A stretch of 64,000 nt of DNA, taken from assembly GCA_963766375.1 (NCBI GenBank), contig CAVXZG010000009.1, positions 1 to 64,000 on the forward strand. Reading direction: 5' to 3'. Positions within the stretch are counted from its first letter, which is position 1. Every line of letters starts with the position of its first letter. The notes below the pieces were generated by a model. That model did no database searches, was not told where the DNA came from, and saw nothing but the letters and a program-made list of their open reading frames with translations. The DNA is from AC-32 sp963766375 (GTDB lineage Bacteria; Actinomycetota; Thermoleophilia; Gaiellales; Gaiellaceae). This document shows, one piece after another, positions 1 to 9,733 of the stretch. The translations under genes were made by a program, and so were the position numbers.

Positions 1-3000
1 AGGCCTTGTCGATCACGATCGTCTTCACGTCCGAGGTCGGGTCGTAGTTGGTGTTGCCGGCAAAGGAGCCCGCGCCGTGTCCGTGCCGGCGTTGGTCGGC
101 GCGGTCGCCGAGCCGGTGCCGGCCAGGCCCGCGGTCGAGCCGGCAAAGTACTCGAGCGTCGCCGCCGGGCTGAGGTTGGTGTCGCCGCCGACCCCGTTCA
201 CAACCGCCGACGCCGGATGCGTCGAGCTGTTGTAGGTCTGCGGGGTCGCCCAGGTGATCGACGTCGAGGCCGAGGCCTTGTCGATCACGATCGTCTTCAC
301 GTCCGAGGTCGGGTCGTAGTTGGTGTTGCCGGCAAAAGGAGGACCACACCGTGTAAGTGCCGGCGTTGGTCGGCGCGGTCGCCGAGCCGGTGCCGGCCAG
401 GCCCGCGGTCGAGCCGGCAAAGTACTCGGCGTCGCCGCCGGGCTCAGGTTCGTGTCGCCGCCGACCCCGTTCACAACCGCCGACGCCGGATGCGTCGAGC
501 TGTTGTAGGTCTGCGGGGTCGCCCAGGTGATCACGATCGAGGCCGCGGCCTTGTCGATCACGATCGTCTTCACGTCCGAGGTCGGGTCGTAGTTGGTGTT
601 GCCGGCAAAGGAGGCCCGCACCGTGTAAGTGCCGGCGTTGGTCGGCGCGGTCGCCGAGCCGGTGCCGGCCAGGCCCGCGGTCGAGCCGGCAAAGTACTCG
701 AGCGTCGCCACCGGGCTCAGGTTGGTGTCGCCGCCGACCCCGTTCACAACCGCCGACGCCGGATGCGTCGAGCTGTTGTAGGTCTGCGGGGTCGCCCAGG
801 TGATCACGATCGAGGCCGAGGCCTTGTCGATCACGATCGTCTTCACGTCCGAGGTCGGGTCGTAGTTGGTGTTGCCGGCAAAGGAGGCCCGCACCGTGTA
901 AGTGCCGGCGTTGGTCGGCGCGGTCGCCGAGCCGGTGCCGGCCAGGCCCGCGGTCGAGCCGGCAAAGTACTCAAGCGTCGCCGCCGGGCTCAGGTTGGTG
1001 TCGCCGCCGACCCCGTTCACAACCGCCGACGCCGGATGCGTCGAGCTGTTGTAGGTCTGCGGGGTCGCCCAGGTGATCACGATCGAGGCCGAGGCCTTGT
1101 CGATCACGATCGTCTTCACGTCCGAGGTCGGGTCGTAGTCGGTGTTGCCGGCAAAGGAGGCCCGCACCGTGTAAGTGCCGGCGTTGGTCGGCGCGGTCGC
1201 CGAGCCGGTGCCGGCCAGGCCCGCGGTCGAGCCGGCAAAGTACTCAAGCGTCGCCGCCGGGCTCAGGTTGGTGTCGCCGCCGACCCCGTTCACAACCGCC
1301 GACGCCGGATGCGTCGAGCTGTTGTAGGTCTGCGGGGTCGCCCAGGTGATCACGATCGAGGCCGAGGCCTTGTCGATCACGATCGTCTTCACGTCCGAGG
1401 TCGGGTCGTAGTTGGTGTTGCCGGCAAAGGAGGCCCGCACCGTGTAAGTGCCGGCGTTGGTCGGCGCGGTCGCCGAGCCGGTGCCGGCCAGGCCCGCGGT
1501 CGAGCCGGCAAAGTACTCAAGCGTCGCCGCCGGGCTCAGGTTGGTGTCGCCGCCGACCCCGTTCACAACCGCCGACGCCGGATGCGTCGAGCTGTTGTAG
1601 GTCTGCGGGGTCGCCCAGGTGATCACGATCGAGGCCGCGGCCTTGTCGATCACGATCGTCTTCACGTCCGAGGTCGGGTCGTAGTTGGTGTTGCCGGCAA
1701 AGGAGGCCCGCACCGTGTAGGTGCCGGCATTGGTCGGCGCGGTCGCCGAGCCGGTGCCGGCCAGGCCCGCGGTCGAGCCGGCGAAGTACTCAAACGTCGC
1801 CAGCCGGGCTCAGGTTGGTGTCGCCGCCGACCCCGTTCACCACCGCCGACGCCGGATGCGTCGAGCTGTTGTAGGTCTGCGGGGTCGCCCCAGGTGATCA
1901 CGATCGAGCGCGAGCGCCTTGTCGATCACGATCGTCTTCGCGTCCGAGGCCGGGTTGTAGTTGCTGTTGCCGGCAAAGGAAGCCCGCACCGTGTAGGTGC
2001 CCGCATTGGTCGGCGCCGTCGCCGAGCCGGTGCCGGCCAGGCCCGCCGTCGAGCCGGCAGAAGTACTCAAACGTCGCCGCCGGGCGACAGGTTAGTGTCG
2101 CCACCGACCCCATTCACCACCGCCGACGCCGGATGCGTCGAGCTGTTGTAGGTCTGCGGCGTCGCCCAGGTGATCACGATCGACGCCGAGCGCCTTGTCG
2201 ATCACGATCGTCTTCGCGTCCGAGGCCGGGTCGTAGTTGCTGTTGCCGGCAAAGGAGGCCCGCACCGTGTAGGTGCCCGCATTGGTCGGCGCCGTCGCCG
2301 AGCCGGTGCCGGCCAGGCCCGCCGTCGAGCCGGCAGAAGTAGTCAAACGTCGCCGCCGGCGTCAGGTTACTGTCGCCACCGACCCCATTCACCACCGCCG
2401 ACGCCGGATGCGTCGAGCTGTTGTAGGTCTGCGGCGTCGCCCACGTGATCACGACCGACGCCGCGGCCTTGTCGATCATGATCGTCTTCGCGTCCGAGGC
2501 CGGGTCGTAGTTGCCGTTGCCGGCAAAGGAAGCCCGCACCGTGTAGGTGCCGGCGTTGGTCGGCGCGGTCGCCGAGCCGGTGCCGGCCGCGCCGGCGGTC
2601 GAGCCGGCAGAAGTACTCAAGCGTCGCCGCCGGCGACAGGTTGGTGTCGCCGCCGACACCATTCACCGTCGCCGTCGCCGGATGCGTCGAGCTGTCGTAG
2701 GTCGCGGCGGTCGCCCAGGTGATCACGACCGACGCGGCGGCCTTGGCGATCACGATCGTCTTCGCGTCCGAGGCCGGGTTGTAGTTGCCGTTGCCGGCAA
2801 AGGAAGCCCGCACCGTGTAGGTGCCGGCGTTGGTCGGCGCGGTCGCCGAGCCGGTGCCGGCCAGCGCCGGCGGTCGAGCCCGCGAAGTACTCAAGCGTCG
2901 CCGCCGGGCGACAGGTTACGTCTCGCCGCCGACACCATTCACCGTCGCCGTCGCCGGATGCGTCGAGCTATCGTAGGTCTGCGGCGTCGCCCAGGTGATC

Positions 3001-4940
3001 ACGACCGACGCAGCGGCCTTGTCGATCACGATCGTCTTCGCGTCCGAGGCCGGGTCGTAGTTGCCGTTGCCGGCAAAGGACGCCCGCACCGTGTAGGTGC
3101 CGGCGTTGGTCGGCGCGGTCGCCGAGCCGGTGCCGGCCAGGCCCGCGGTCGAGCCGGCAGAAGTACTCAAACGTCGCCGCCGGCGTCAGGTTAGTCTCGC
3201 CGCCGACACCATTCACCATCGCCGTCGCCGGATGCGTCGAGCTGTTGTAGGTCTGCGGCGTCGCCCAGGTGATCACGACCGACGCCGCGGCCTTGTCGAT
3301 CACGATCGTCTTCGCGTCCGAGCCGGGTCGTAGTTGCTGTTGCCGGCGAAGGAGGCCCGCACCGTGTAGGTGCCGGCGTTGGTCGGCGCGGTCGCCGAGC
3401 CGGTGCCGGCCAGGCCCGCGGTCGAGCCGGCAGAAGTACTCAAACGTCGCCGCCGGGCACAGGTTGGTGTCGCCGCCGACACCATTCACAATCGCCGACG
3501 CCGGATGCGTCGAGCTGTTGTAGGTCTGCGGGGTCGCCCAGGTGATCACGATCGAGGCCGCCGCCTTGTCGATCACGATCGTCTTCACGTCCGAGGTCGG
3601 GTCGTAGTTGCTGTTGCCGGCAAAGGAGGCCCGCACCGTGTAGGTGCCGGCGTTGGTCGGCGCGGTCGCCGAGCCGGTGCCGGCCAGGCCCGCGGTCGAG
3701 CCGGCAGAAGTACTCAAGCGTCGCCGCCGGGCGACAGGTTGGTGTCGCCGCCGACACCATTCACCATCGCCGACGCCGGATGCGTCGAGCTGTTGTAGGT
3801 CTGCGGGGTCGCCCAGGTGATCACGATCGAGGCCGCCGCCTTGTCGATCACGATCGTCTTCACGTCCGAGGCCGGGTCGTAGTTGCTGTTGCCGGCAAAG
3901 GAGGCCCGCACCGTGTAGGTGCCGGCGTTGGTCGGCGCGGTCGCCGAGCCGGTGCCGGCCAGGCCGCGGTCGAGCCGGCGAAGTACTCAAGCGTCGCCGC
4001 CGGGCACAGGTTGGTGTCGCCGCCGACACCATTCACAATCGCCGACGCCGGATGCGTCGAGCTGTTGTAGGTCTGCGGGGTCGCCCAGGTGATCACGATC
4101 GAGGCCGCCGCCTTGTCGATCACGATCGTCTTGGCGTCCGAGCCGGGTCGTAGTTGCTGTTGCCAGCAAAGGAAGCCCGCACCGTGTAGGTGCCGGCGTT
4201 GGTCGGCGCGGTCGCCGAGCCGGTGCCGGCCAGGCCCGCGGTCGAGCCGGCAGAAGTACTCAAACGTCGCCGCCGGGCTCAGGTTGGTGTCGCCGCCGAC
4301 ACCATTCACAACCGCCGACGCCGGATGCGTCGAGCTGTTGTAGGTCTGCGGGGTCGCCCAGGTGATCACGATCGAGGCCGCCGCCTTGTCGATCACGATC
4401 GTCTTCACGTCCGAGGCCGGGTCGTAGTTGCTGTTGCCGGCAAAGGAAGCCCGCACCGTGTAGGTGCCGGCGTTGGTCGGCGCGGTCGCCGTGCCGGTGC
4501 CGGCCAGGCCCGCGGTCGAGCCGGCGAAGTACTCAAACGTCGCCGCCGGGCTCAGGTTGGTGTCGCCGCCGACACCATTCACAACCGCCGACGCCGGATG
4601 CGTCGAGCTGTTGTAGGTCTGCGGGGTCGCCCAGGTGATCACGATCGAGGCCGCCGCCTTGTCGATCACGATCGTCTTCACGTCCGAGGCCGGGTCGTAG
4701 TTGGTGTTGCCGGCAAAGGAGGCCCGCACCGTGTAGGTGCCGGCGTTGGTCGGCGCGGTCGCCGTGCCGGTGCCGGCCAGGCCCGCGGTCGAGCCGGCAA
4801 AGTACTCGAGCGTCGCCGCCGGGCTCAGGTTGGTGTCGCCGCCGACCCCGTTCACAACCGCCGACGCCGGATGCGTCGAGCTGTTGTAGGTCTGCGGGGT
4901 CGCCCAGGTGATCACGATCGAGGCCGCCGCCTTGTCGACC
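1..4940. repeat. 273-bp tandem DNA repeat array, about 18 copies, truncated at window start
   Basis: The landmark TGTTGCCGGCAAAGGA recurs every 273 bp (for example copies starting near 599, 872, 1145 and 1418), which is exactly 91 codons. About 18 copies lie between the window edge and 4940. Copies at 600-1700 are almost identical. Those at 1800-4700 have more substitutions and several indels. On the minus strand each unit encodes one MBG-like Ig-fold repeat. Several other frames are also free of stops for long stretches, which produces large spurious open frames on both strands. Copy number may be collapsed in the assembly. Confidence 0.93.
25..1713 (-). CDS. MBG-like repeat protein segment (internal part of the giant subtilase)
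   Basis: This is the longest uninterrupted stretch of the repeat array, about 560 residues and six repeats. Each unit of 91 residues begins ASIVITWATPQTYNSSTHPA, carries a glycine-rich middle with EYFAGSTAGLAGTG, and ends YDPTSDVKTIVIDKA. That is the pattern of MBG/Ig-like beta-sandwich repeats in large secreted bacterial proteins. The apparent start is an internal codon, not a real initiation site; no ribosome-binding site precedes it. Near residue 430 the frame slips and returns, so even this piece contains compensated indels. The role is presumably structural, as a stalk that displays the N-terminal protease or mediates adhesion. The C-terminus, with any sorting or anchoring signal, lies outside the window. 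Confidence 0.7.
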   Translation of the reverse strand: MRASFAGNTNYDPTSDVKTIVIDKAAASIVITWATPQTYNSSTHPASAVVNGVGGDTNLSPAATLEYFAGSTAGLAGTGSATAPTNAGTYTVRASFAGNTNYDPTSDVKTIVIDKASASIVITWATPQTYNSSTHPASAVVNGVGGDTNLSPAATLEYFAGSTAGLAGTGSATAPTNAGTYTVRASFAGNTDYDPTSDVKTIVIDKASASIVITWATPQTYNSSTHPASAVVNGVGGDTNLSPAATLEYFAGSTAGLAGTGSATAPTNAGTYTVRASFAGNTNYDPTSDVKTIVIDKASASIVITWATPQTYNSSTHPASAVVNGVGGDTNLSPVATLEYFAGSTAGLAGTGSATAPTNAGTYTVRASFAGNTNYDPTSDVKTIVIDKAAASIVITWATPQTYNSSTHPASAVVNGVGGDTNLSPAATPSTLPARPRAWPAPARRPRRPTPALTRCGPPFAGNTNYDPTSDVKTIVIDKASASTSITWATPQTYNSSTHPASAVVNGVGGDTNLSPAATLEYFAGSTAGLAGTGSATAPTNAGTDTARAPLPATPTTTRPRT

Positions 4941-5383
4941 GTCAGAGCTGTTGAGCCGCTGCTGGACGAGTGGGTGCTGTCGCTGCCGTAGTTGGCGCCA
5001 ATCGTGTGCGTGCCGGTGCCCACGGCGCTTGGCGTGTAGGTAACCGAGCAGCTGCTGCTGGAGGAAGTTGGTGATCCAAGCGAGCACGTCAGGCTGCTGA
5101 AGTTGCCGCTTGCGCTCCCATTGTCGAAGGTGACCGTCCCGGTGGGCGCCGTCTGGCCACTCGCGGCGGTGTCGGTCACGGTCGCGGTGCAGGTCGAGCT
5201 GCCGCCGTAGGTGATGGGATTCAGCGAGCAGGAGACGCTTGTGCTCGTCGAGTGCACCGACACCCTCGCCAGGAACTTATTGGTCGAGCTGTATTGGCTC
5301 GCGTTCAGGTTGTCGAATACGACCTTGATCTGGTCATTCGTGACCTTCGAAGCCGTGGAGTGGTCCGTGCCGACCACCACCAA
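3860..5383 (-). CDS. Ig-like domain plus first MBG-like repeats (internal part of the giant subtilase)
   Basis: A segment of about 507 residues. The first ~130 residues hold an Ig-like module (VSCSLNPITYGGSSTCTATV, then APTGTVTF and a YTP segment), resembling the Big_3-type domains of actinobacterial secreted proteins. Four or five MBG-like 91-residue repeats follow. In the fourth repeat a +1 slip after EYF leads into an alternative open frame (CRLDRGPGRH...), and a -1 slip at SDAKTIVIDK restores the normal one. The N-terminal methionine is internal: upstream sequence in another frame continues smoothly (TNAIPELVVVGTD). The segment connects the SdrD-like module upstream to the repeat array downstream. 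Confidence 0.68.
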   Translation of the reverse strand: MVVVGTDHSTASKVTNDQIKVVFDNLNASQYSSTNKFLARVSVHSTSTSVSCSLNPITYGGSSTCTATVTDTAASGQTAPTGTVTFDNGSASGNFSSLTCSLGSPTSSSSSCSVTYTPSAVGTGTHTIGANYGSDSTHSSSSGSTALTVDKAAASIVITWATPQTYNSSTHPASAVVNGVGGDTNLSPAATLEYFAGSTAGLAGTGTATAPTNAGTYTVRASFAGNTNYDPASDVKTIVIDKAAASIVITWATPQTYNSSTHPASAVVNGVGGDTNLSPAATFEYFAGSTAGLAGTGTATAPTNAGTYTVRASFAGNSNYDPASDVKTIVIDKAAASIVITWATPQTYNSSTHPASAVVNGVGGDTNLSPAATFEYFCRLDRGPGRHRLGDRADQRRHLHGAGFLCWQQQLRPGSDAKTIVIDKAAASIVITWATPQTYNSSTHPASAIVNGVGGDTNLCPAATLEYFAGSTAAWPAPARRPRRPTPAPTRCGPPLPATATTTRPRT

Positions 5384-5611
5384 TTCTGGGATCGCGTTCG
5401 TCGACGCGTAACCCGATCGGGTTAGTACGAACGACGAAGTAGGTTGTGTTCCTCGCGAGGCCTGATGTGAATGCCCATTCGCCGGTCGCTGGGTCGTGAT
5501 GGTCGGTTCCCACCTGCGGATCAGTGGCCGGCGGATTCGAGCGTGCCGCCGCCATTGCCATCACGGAAGATGGTGATCGTCGCGCCGGAGAGGCCGGCTC
5601 CATCGCCTTGG

Positions 5612-6010
5612 TCAATCGCCATCGCCGTTTGGATCGGTTAGTACCGTGCCCGAAATTGATGGCGTGAAGACGGTCGTCGTAACGGAGCTCGAGTTATTCG
5701 TAATGTTCGCCTCGTTCTCAGCGCTGAGGATCTGGGCATCGTTGGTGAACGTGCTGTTGTTCGTCGCGCTGCTGCTGACGGTCACCTGGTAGGTGCGCGT
5801 GGCAAGCGCCGAACCCGCGGCGATTGTTCCGAGGTTCCAGCTGATGCTGTTGCTCAGCGAGTCGAACACGCACCCACCTGTGCAGCTACCAGGGACATAC
5901 GTGACCGCGGAGGGAAGTACGTCCGTCAGCTGAACGCCAGTCGCGCTATTTGAGCCAGTCGCAAGGTTGCGATAGGCGAGCGAGTAGGTCAGCGTCTGAC
6001 CAGGGCTCAC
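5612..6010 (-). CDS. DUF11-type module followed by start of SdrD/Cna-B-like module (internal part of the giant subtilase)
   Basis: About 132 residues. Residues 1-110 match the DUF11 / conserved repeat domain seen in secreted cell-surface proteins (SPGQTLTYSLAYRN, GVQLTDVLPSAVTYVPGS, SNSISWNLGTIAAG, NDAQILSAENEANITNNSSSV). The end, PSISGTVLTDPNGDGD, is the beginning of an SdrD-B/prealbumin-like module, which continues in another frame (GAGLSGATITIFRDGNGGG, then ATGEWAFTSGLARNTTYFVV) down to about 5400. These modules are usually extracellular spacers. The methionine is internal, and the linker before it reads through from the protease part. Confidence 0.7.
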   Translation of the reverse strand: MSPGQTLTYSLAYRNLATGSNSATGVQLTDVLPSAVTYVPGSCTGGCVFDSLSNSISWNLGTIAAGSALATRTYQVTVSSSATNNSTFTNDAQILSAENEANITNNSSSVTTTVFTPSISGTVLTDPNGDGD

Positions 6011-6656
6011 CGCAGTCAGGGCCGTCTTCGTAAGGGTGAGGTCAGGCGTGCCTGGGGCAGCCGCCGGCTTGACGAACTGGAGCGTGCCCGAGCCCTTTAC
6101 CTGGAGCGACGCTCCGGTGAAGTTATGGGCGCCCGCGCGCAGTCGCGTGTCGAAGGAGACGAAGCCGGCGTTGTTGTCGGTGATGCTCGCGGTAAACGTG
6201 TAGTTCCAGGTGTCGCCGCCCGATGAGGTCGAGAAGGTGACGCCGCCGGGGAGTCCTCCGTGATCGTCACGTTGCCCGACTTCACGAAGTTCGTGAGGCT
6301 TTCGAGTCCAGCCGTCGCCCCCGCGGAATGATCGATGCTGATCGTGAATGTGTCGGACGTACTGCCCGCCTGGCCCGCGGCGAAGAAGAGTCGGAGGGGC
6401 GCGGTCTGGAGCTCGCCCAGCCTGTGAGCTGATTCGTCTGCCACGGGCACGGCGCAGGCGAGACGCACGGCGGATTCGACTGGCCCTGCAGCTGCCCGTT
6501 CAGTTTCGCTGCCGCAACGTACGGCCCGACAAACGGCCCGCCGCCGCCGACCGGCGCCGCGCCCGCCGGCGTGACCGGAGTCGGTCGACGTGTCCGTAAT
6601 CGCGCGCGCCAGGTTCAGCCGGCCGTTGCCGGTCTGGTCGGCGCGTCCCGGCAGGG

Positions 6657-7754
6657 TCAGCGTTCCGCGCGAGGCGGCCGACGATGACGCCGTTCGAGGC
6701 GTCGAACGACGAGGCCCGCAGCAGCGCAGCGGCGCCGGCGACCTCGGCCGCCGCCGCCGACGTTCCGCTGATCGTCGCGTAGCCCCCGTCCGTCGCCGTG
6801 GTCTCGATCCCGGCGCCCGGGGCGGCCAGGAACGTGTCCGGCGCCGTAGTTGCTCGAACGGTCGAGCGCGTCGTTGAAGTCGGTGCTCGAGACGCCGACG
6901 ACGCCGCGGTCGCCCGCGGGGAACGTCGGCGATCGACGAGCCGTCGTTGCCGGTCGCGGCGACGACGACGACGCCGTGGGACCACGCGTAGTCGATCGCA
7001 GCCTGCAAGCGCCTGGCGAGTAGCCCGGGTTGCAGAACGACATCAGGATCACGTCCGCGCCGTGGTCGGCTGCGTAGACGACGCCCGCGATGATGTCGCT
7101 GTCCTGGCCCGTGCCGTCGGCGCCGAGGACGCGGACCGGCATCACGCGCACGCCGGCGTAGCCGACGCCCGCGATGCCGATGCCGTTGTCGGTCGCGGCG
7201 GCGACGATGCCCGCCATCCAGGTGCCGTGACCGTTCGGGTCGGCACTGCCGTCGGAGCCGTCGAGCACCGACGTGCCGGGCACGAGCTGCCCGGCGAGAT
7301 CCGGATGCGATGCGTCGACGCCGGTGTCGAGCACGGCGACGGTCGCGCTGCCGAAGGGGAAGATGCTGTCGTGAGCCTGGTCCCAGCCGATGCGGGGGAG
7401 CGACCACTGGTTCCCGTACTCGGGATCGGTCGGCTCGGCCTGGACGTCACGCACATGATCGGCCTCTACGCGAACGACGTCGGGGCTGGACGTCAGGGCC
7501 GCGATGGCCGAGTCGGAGGCGTCCACCGCGCGCATGCGCAGCGCGGGGATGACGGATACGTCGCTGGCGCCGGCAGCGGCAACATCAGCCGCTTGCTCTT
7601 CGCCGGAGACTCCGGGGGCAAATGTGACGATGTACCGGCTGTCAGGGGAGAGCGGCTCAGCCAGCGCCCCCGTCGTTCCGATTCCAACCACGCCAAGAAC
7701 GACCGCAAGGGCTACCGCCCGCCGCGGTCGGCTCAATAGTGTCCGCAAATGCAT
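6657..7754 (-). CDS. Subtilisin-like serine protease (S8), N-terminal and catalytic part of the giant protein
   Basis: Residues 1-32 form a secretion signal (RRAVALAVVLGVVGIGTTGALA). Residues 41-105 look like an I9 inhibitor propeptide (YIVTFAPGVS, VEADHVRDVQ). The S8 domain follows, with catalytic Asp143 in VLDTGVDASHPDL and His176 in NGHGTWMAG. After about residue 240 the frame breaks; the oxyanion-Asn segment (DYAWSHGVVVVAATGNDGSS) is in a second frame near 6940-7000, and the catalytic Ser (ISGTSAAAAEVAGAAALL) in a third near 6710-6780. All three triad residues are therefore present. The ATG at 7754 is preceded by a purine-rich GGGAGAAAAAGGGG stretch. No membrane anchor is seen in this part. 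The gene follows the glycosyltransferase by about 156 bp. Confidence 0.85.
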   Translation of the reverse strand: MHLRTLLSRPRRAVALAVVLGVVGIGTTGALAEPLSPDSRYIVTFAPGVSGEEQAADVAAAGASDVSVIPALRMRAVDASDSAIAALTSSPDVVRVEADHVRDVQAEPTDPEYGNQWSLPRIGWDQAHDSIFPFGSATVAVLDTGVDASHPDLAGQLVPGTSVLDGSDGSADPNGHGTWMAGIVAAATDNGIGIAGVGYAGVRVMPVRVLGADGTGQDSDIIAGVVYAADHGADVILMSFCNPGYSPGACRLRSTTRGPTASSSSPRPATTARRSPTFPAGDRGVVGVSSTDFNDALDRSSNYGAGHVPGRPGRRDRDHGDGRGLRDDQRNVGGGGRGRRRRCAAAGLVVRRLERRHRRPPRAER

Positions 7755-7910
7755 CCCGTGCCCCCTTTTTCTCCCTCATAGCCGCATTTCCACAGGCATC
7801 TCCCCGATGCCGGTGGGCCTTTTCCAGCCGTTTTTCGAGCATCACAGGCTCATGCAGGGGAGTCACTAGCCTTTAGGCCGGAAAGCGCGGACAAAGGTCG
7901 AGAACCCTGC

Positions 7911-9649
7911 TTACTGGGCTGATATCTGCGCGATTTGGCCGTTCAGCCGGTACAGCCGCATGCCGGATCACGCGATTGCGCGCGACGACGCGGCCCGCGC
8001 AGGACGACCCAGGGATCGACGAGTGCGAAGCGGGCGCGAACAGGTGAGCCGGCGGCGTCTACGAGCACCCCACTCTTGGGGCTGACCACGAGCTTGTACT
8101 CGGGCAGGCCGGCCCAGACCGGTTGCCGCAGGTAGTAGCCGCGCCCGACGTTGCGGTTGAAGAACTCGTCCTCCAGGAAAGCGTATGTGGGGCCGCGCCC
8201 GGACCAGATCGCTATGGCCTCGGCCTCGGGCCCGATCGCGTGGTCGATCCACGCCGGATCCGGCCCGGTCGGAGGCGAGGGCGCCTTGGCCGTGGTACCA
8301 GCGCTGCGCGCTCGAGAGCACGGTGATGAAAATGAGTAGAACGAGCGAGCGGAGCGAGAAGCGGCAGCCGCGGCGGGCGCACCCGGTAGAAGAGGCCGGC
8401 CAGCGACCCGATGACCAGGATCAGGAAAACGAATACATGCGGCATCGCCACGACGTGGCCCTCAGGGGTACGCGACCACGGCAGGAACGCGATGGTGTCC
8501 GGTACCGAGCTGTTGCGGATCAGGTCGTTGAGCGGCAACACGAGAACCAGCGCACCCGCACCGAGCGCTGCGAGCGTCGCCTTCCGCGCCGAGCCGGGAA
8601 GGCGTTGCGAAACCCAGGCGAGCAGCGCGATCAGGAGAAGGGGCGCGAGGTAGAACGTGTAGCGATCGAAGACGTGCGAGACCGCGTGGGAGTCGTACTG
8701 GTACCTCGAAAGGCTGGAGGCGAAGACGGCCACCGTGAGCAGGAGCCAGAACACGAGCGACAGCGAGGTGACGGCGAAGATCCGAAGGGCCCTGTCGCCG
8801 CGGGAGAACGCGAACGTCGCCAGGATCAGGAAGGCGGCAAACGGGAGCACGCCGACGTAGAGATCGAGCTCCGCGAGGTGGTAGAGGAACCAGCGCGCGA
8901 CCGCCTGAGTCGAGTAGTGCAGGTGCCAGAGCCCCTGCGCGTCGCCGAAGAGGACGAGCGGCGAGCGGCCTCGAACGGACTCCCAGCCGCTCAGCGCTAC
9001 GAGCCCACCGACCAGCCCGATCCAGGTGGGCAGGTAATGAGCGAGACGGCGGACAAGCTGCCGAAACCGCGGGCGGTCGCCCGCGGCATCCACCGCCGAG
9101 ACCCAGACGATTGCCGTGACGAGCGCCGGGAGCAGCGCGACCGCCTGGGCCCGAGTGAGGAACGCGAGCGCGATCAGGCCGAGCGCGAGGAGCTGGCGGC
9201 GTGCGCTCGGGAGCTCGAGCACGCGCACGATTGCCAGCGCCGCCGTCACGAAGATCGGATAGAAGGCGTTCTCGGTCATGATCGTGCCCGTGTAGACCAT
9301 CGAAGGCACGGCAAGCGCGAGCGCGGCGGCCGCCAGTGACCAGGGCTTCGTGAGGAGCCGGCGCGCGAGGAAGTAGGTCGGGATCCCCACCAGGGACATC
9401 AGCACGCAGTTGATCGCCTTCGCGAGCACGTATGCATGCGGCACGTTGTCGAACAGGGCGTAAGCAGGCGCGATCAGCAACGGGGTACACGGGGCCAAGG
9501 CCTAATCCCGGCGTGTCGCGGATGGCGAAGTGCCCGGTGGCTGCGAAGCTCTTCGCGAGCTCGGAGTACTTCAGCTCGTCGGCGAAGAGCCACGGCGCGG
9601 GAACCCACAGGGCAAGCAGGAAGCGAAACCCGACCGAGAACACGACCAT
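7911..9649 (-). CDS. GT-C-type membrane glycosyltransferase (ArnT/PMT-like), frame-broken
   Basis: A predicted polytopic glycosyltransferase that would use a polyprenyl-phosphate sugar donor on the outside of the membrane. An acidic FADELKYSELA motif lies directly after the first membrane helix, where GT-C enzymes keep their catalytic acidic residue. About ten hydrophobic helices follow (for example WSLAAAALALAVPSMVY, WLLLTVAVFASSL, LLLIALLAWV). The frame changes near 9490, near 8300 and near 7985. Rejoined, the product is about 580 residues and ends LYRLNGQIAQISAQ at the TAA at 7911. ATG 9649 was taken as the start; ATG 9713 in another frame could be the true one. It is the last gene of the pilus operon region and might glycosylate pilin or act on surface glycans. 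The acceptor is unknown. Confidence 0.72.
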
Positions 9650-9733
9650 GCCGGTGAGCCAAGCCGCCGACAGGCAGATCGGCCACTTGCTCGGCGAGCC
9701 GCGGTCGCGACATCCGCCGGTAGCCCGGCGCGG

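Larger units (their letters stand above)
1..7754 (-). other. Giant secreted subtilase with DUF11, SdrD/Ig-like modules and MBG-repeat array (one gene, frame-broken, 3' end off window)
   Basis: Following the conserved residues through each frame break gives one continuous polypeptide from the ATG at 7754 to the window edge. The order is signal peptide, propeptide, S8 peptidase, linker, DUF11, SdrD/Cna-B-like module, Ig-like module, then tandem MBG-like repeats. Junctions can be rejoined by eye: for example around 5415 the frame change restores FVVVLTRSGYASTNAIPEL, and at 5990-6100 the linker runs without interruption from AGFVSFDTRLRAGAHNF into DLTLTKTALTAVSPGQTLTY. The product would be an extracellular multi-module protease or adhesin of more than 2,500 residues. 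At least four breaks lie in the protease part and more than ten in the repeats. I infer these are mostly sequence errors, because every broken module keeps its family residues, but a decayed gene cannot be excluded. It lies downstream of the pilus operon on the same strand. Confidence 0.72.

Noticed and set aside
217..2151. Very long open frame (about 640 residues) on the plus strand
   Set aside because: It is the antisense shadow of the 273-bp coding repeats. The product is an Arg/Gly-rich low-complexity repeat with no family features, and the opposite strand has a clear Ig-like repeat.
1..4940. Repeat array considered as CRISPR or other spacer-repeat structure
   Set aside because: The unit is 273 bp with no unique spacers, and it is a whole number of codons encoding a protein repeat.
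7755..7910. Possible terminator or riboswitch between the glycosyltransferase and protease genes
   Set aside because: A 6-bp hairpin GGCATC-TCCCC-GATGCC (7795-7811) has no T-run in the minus direction, and a short CCGGCCTAAA match to the c-di-GMP riboswitch lacks the rest of the consensus.
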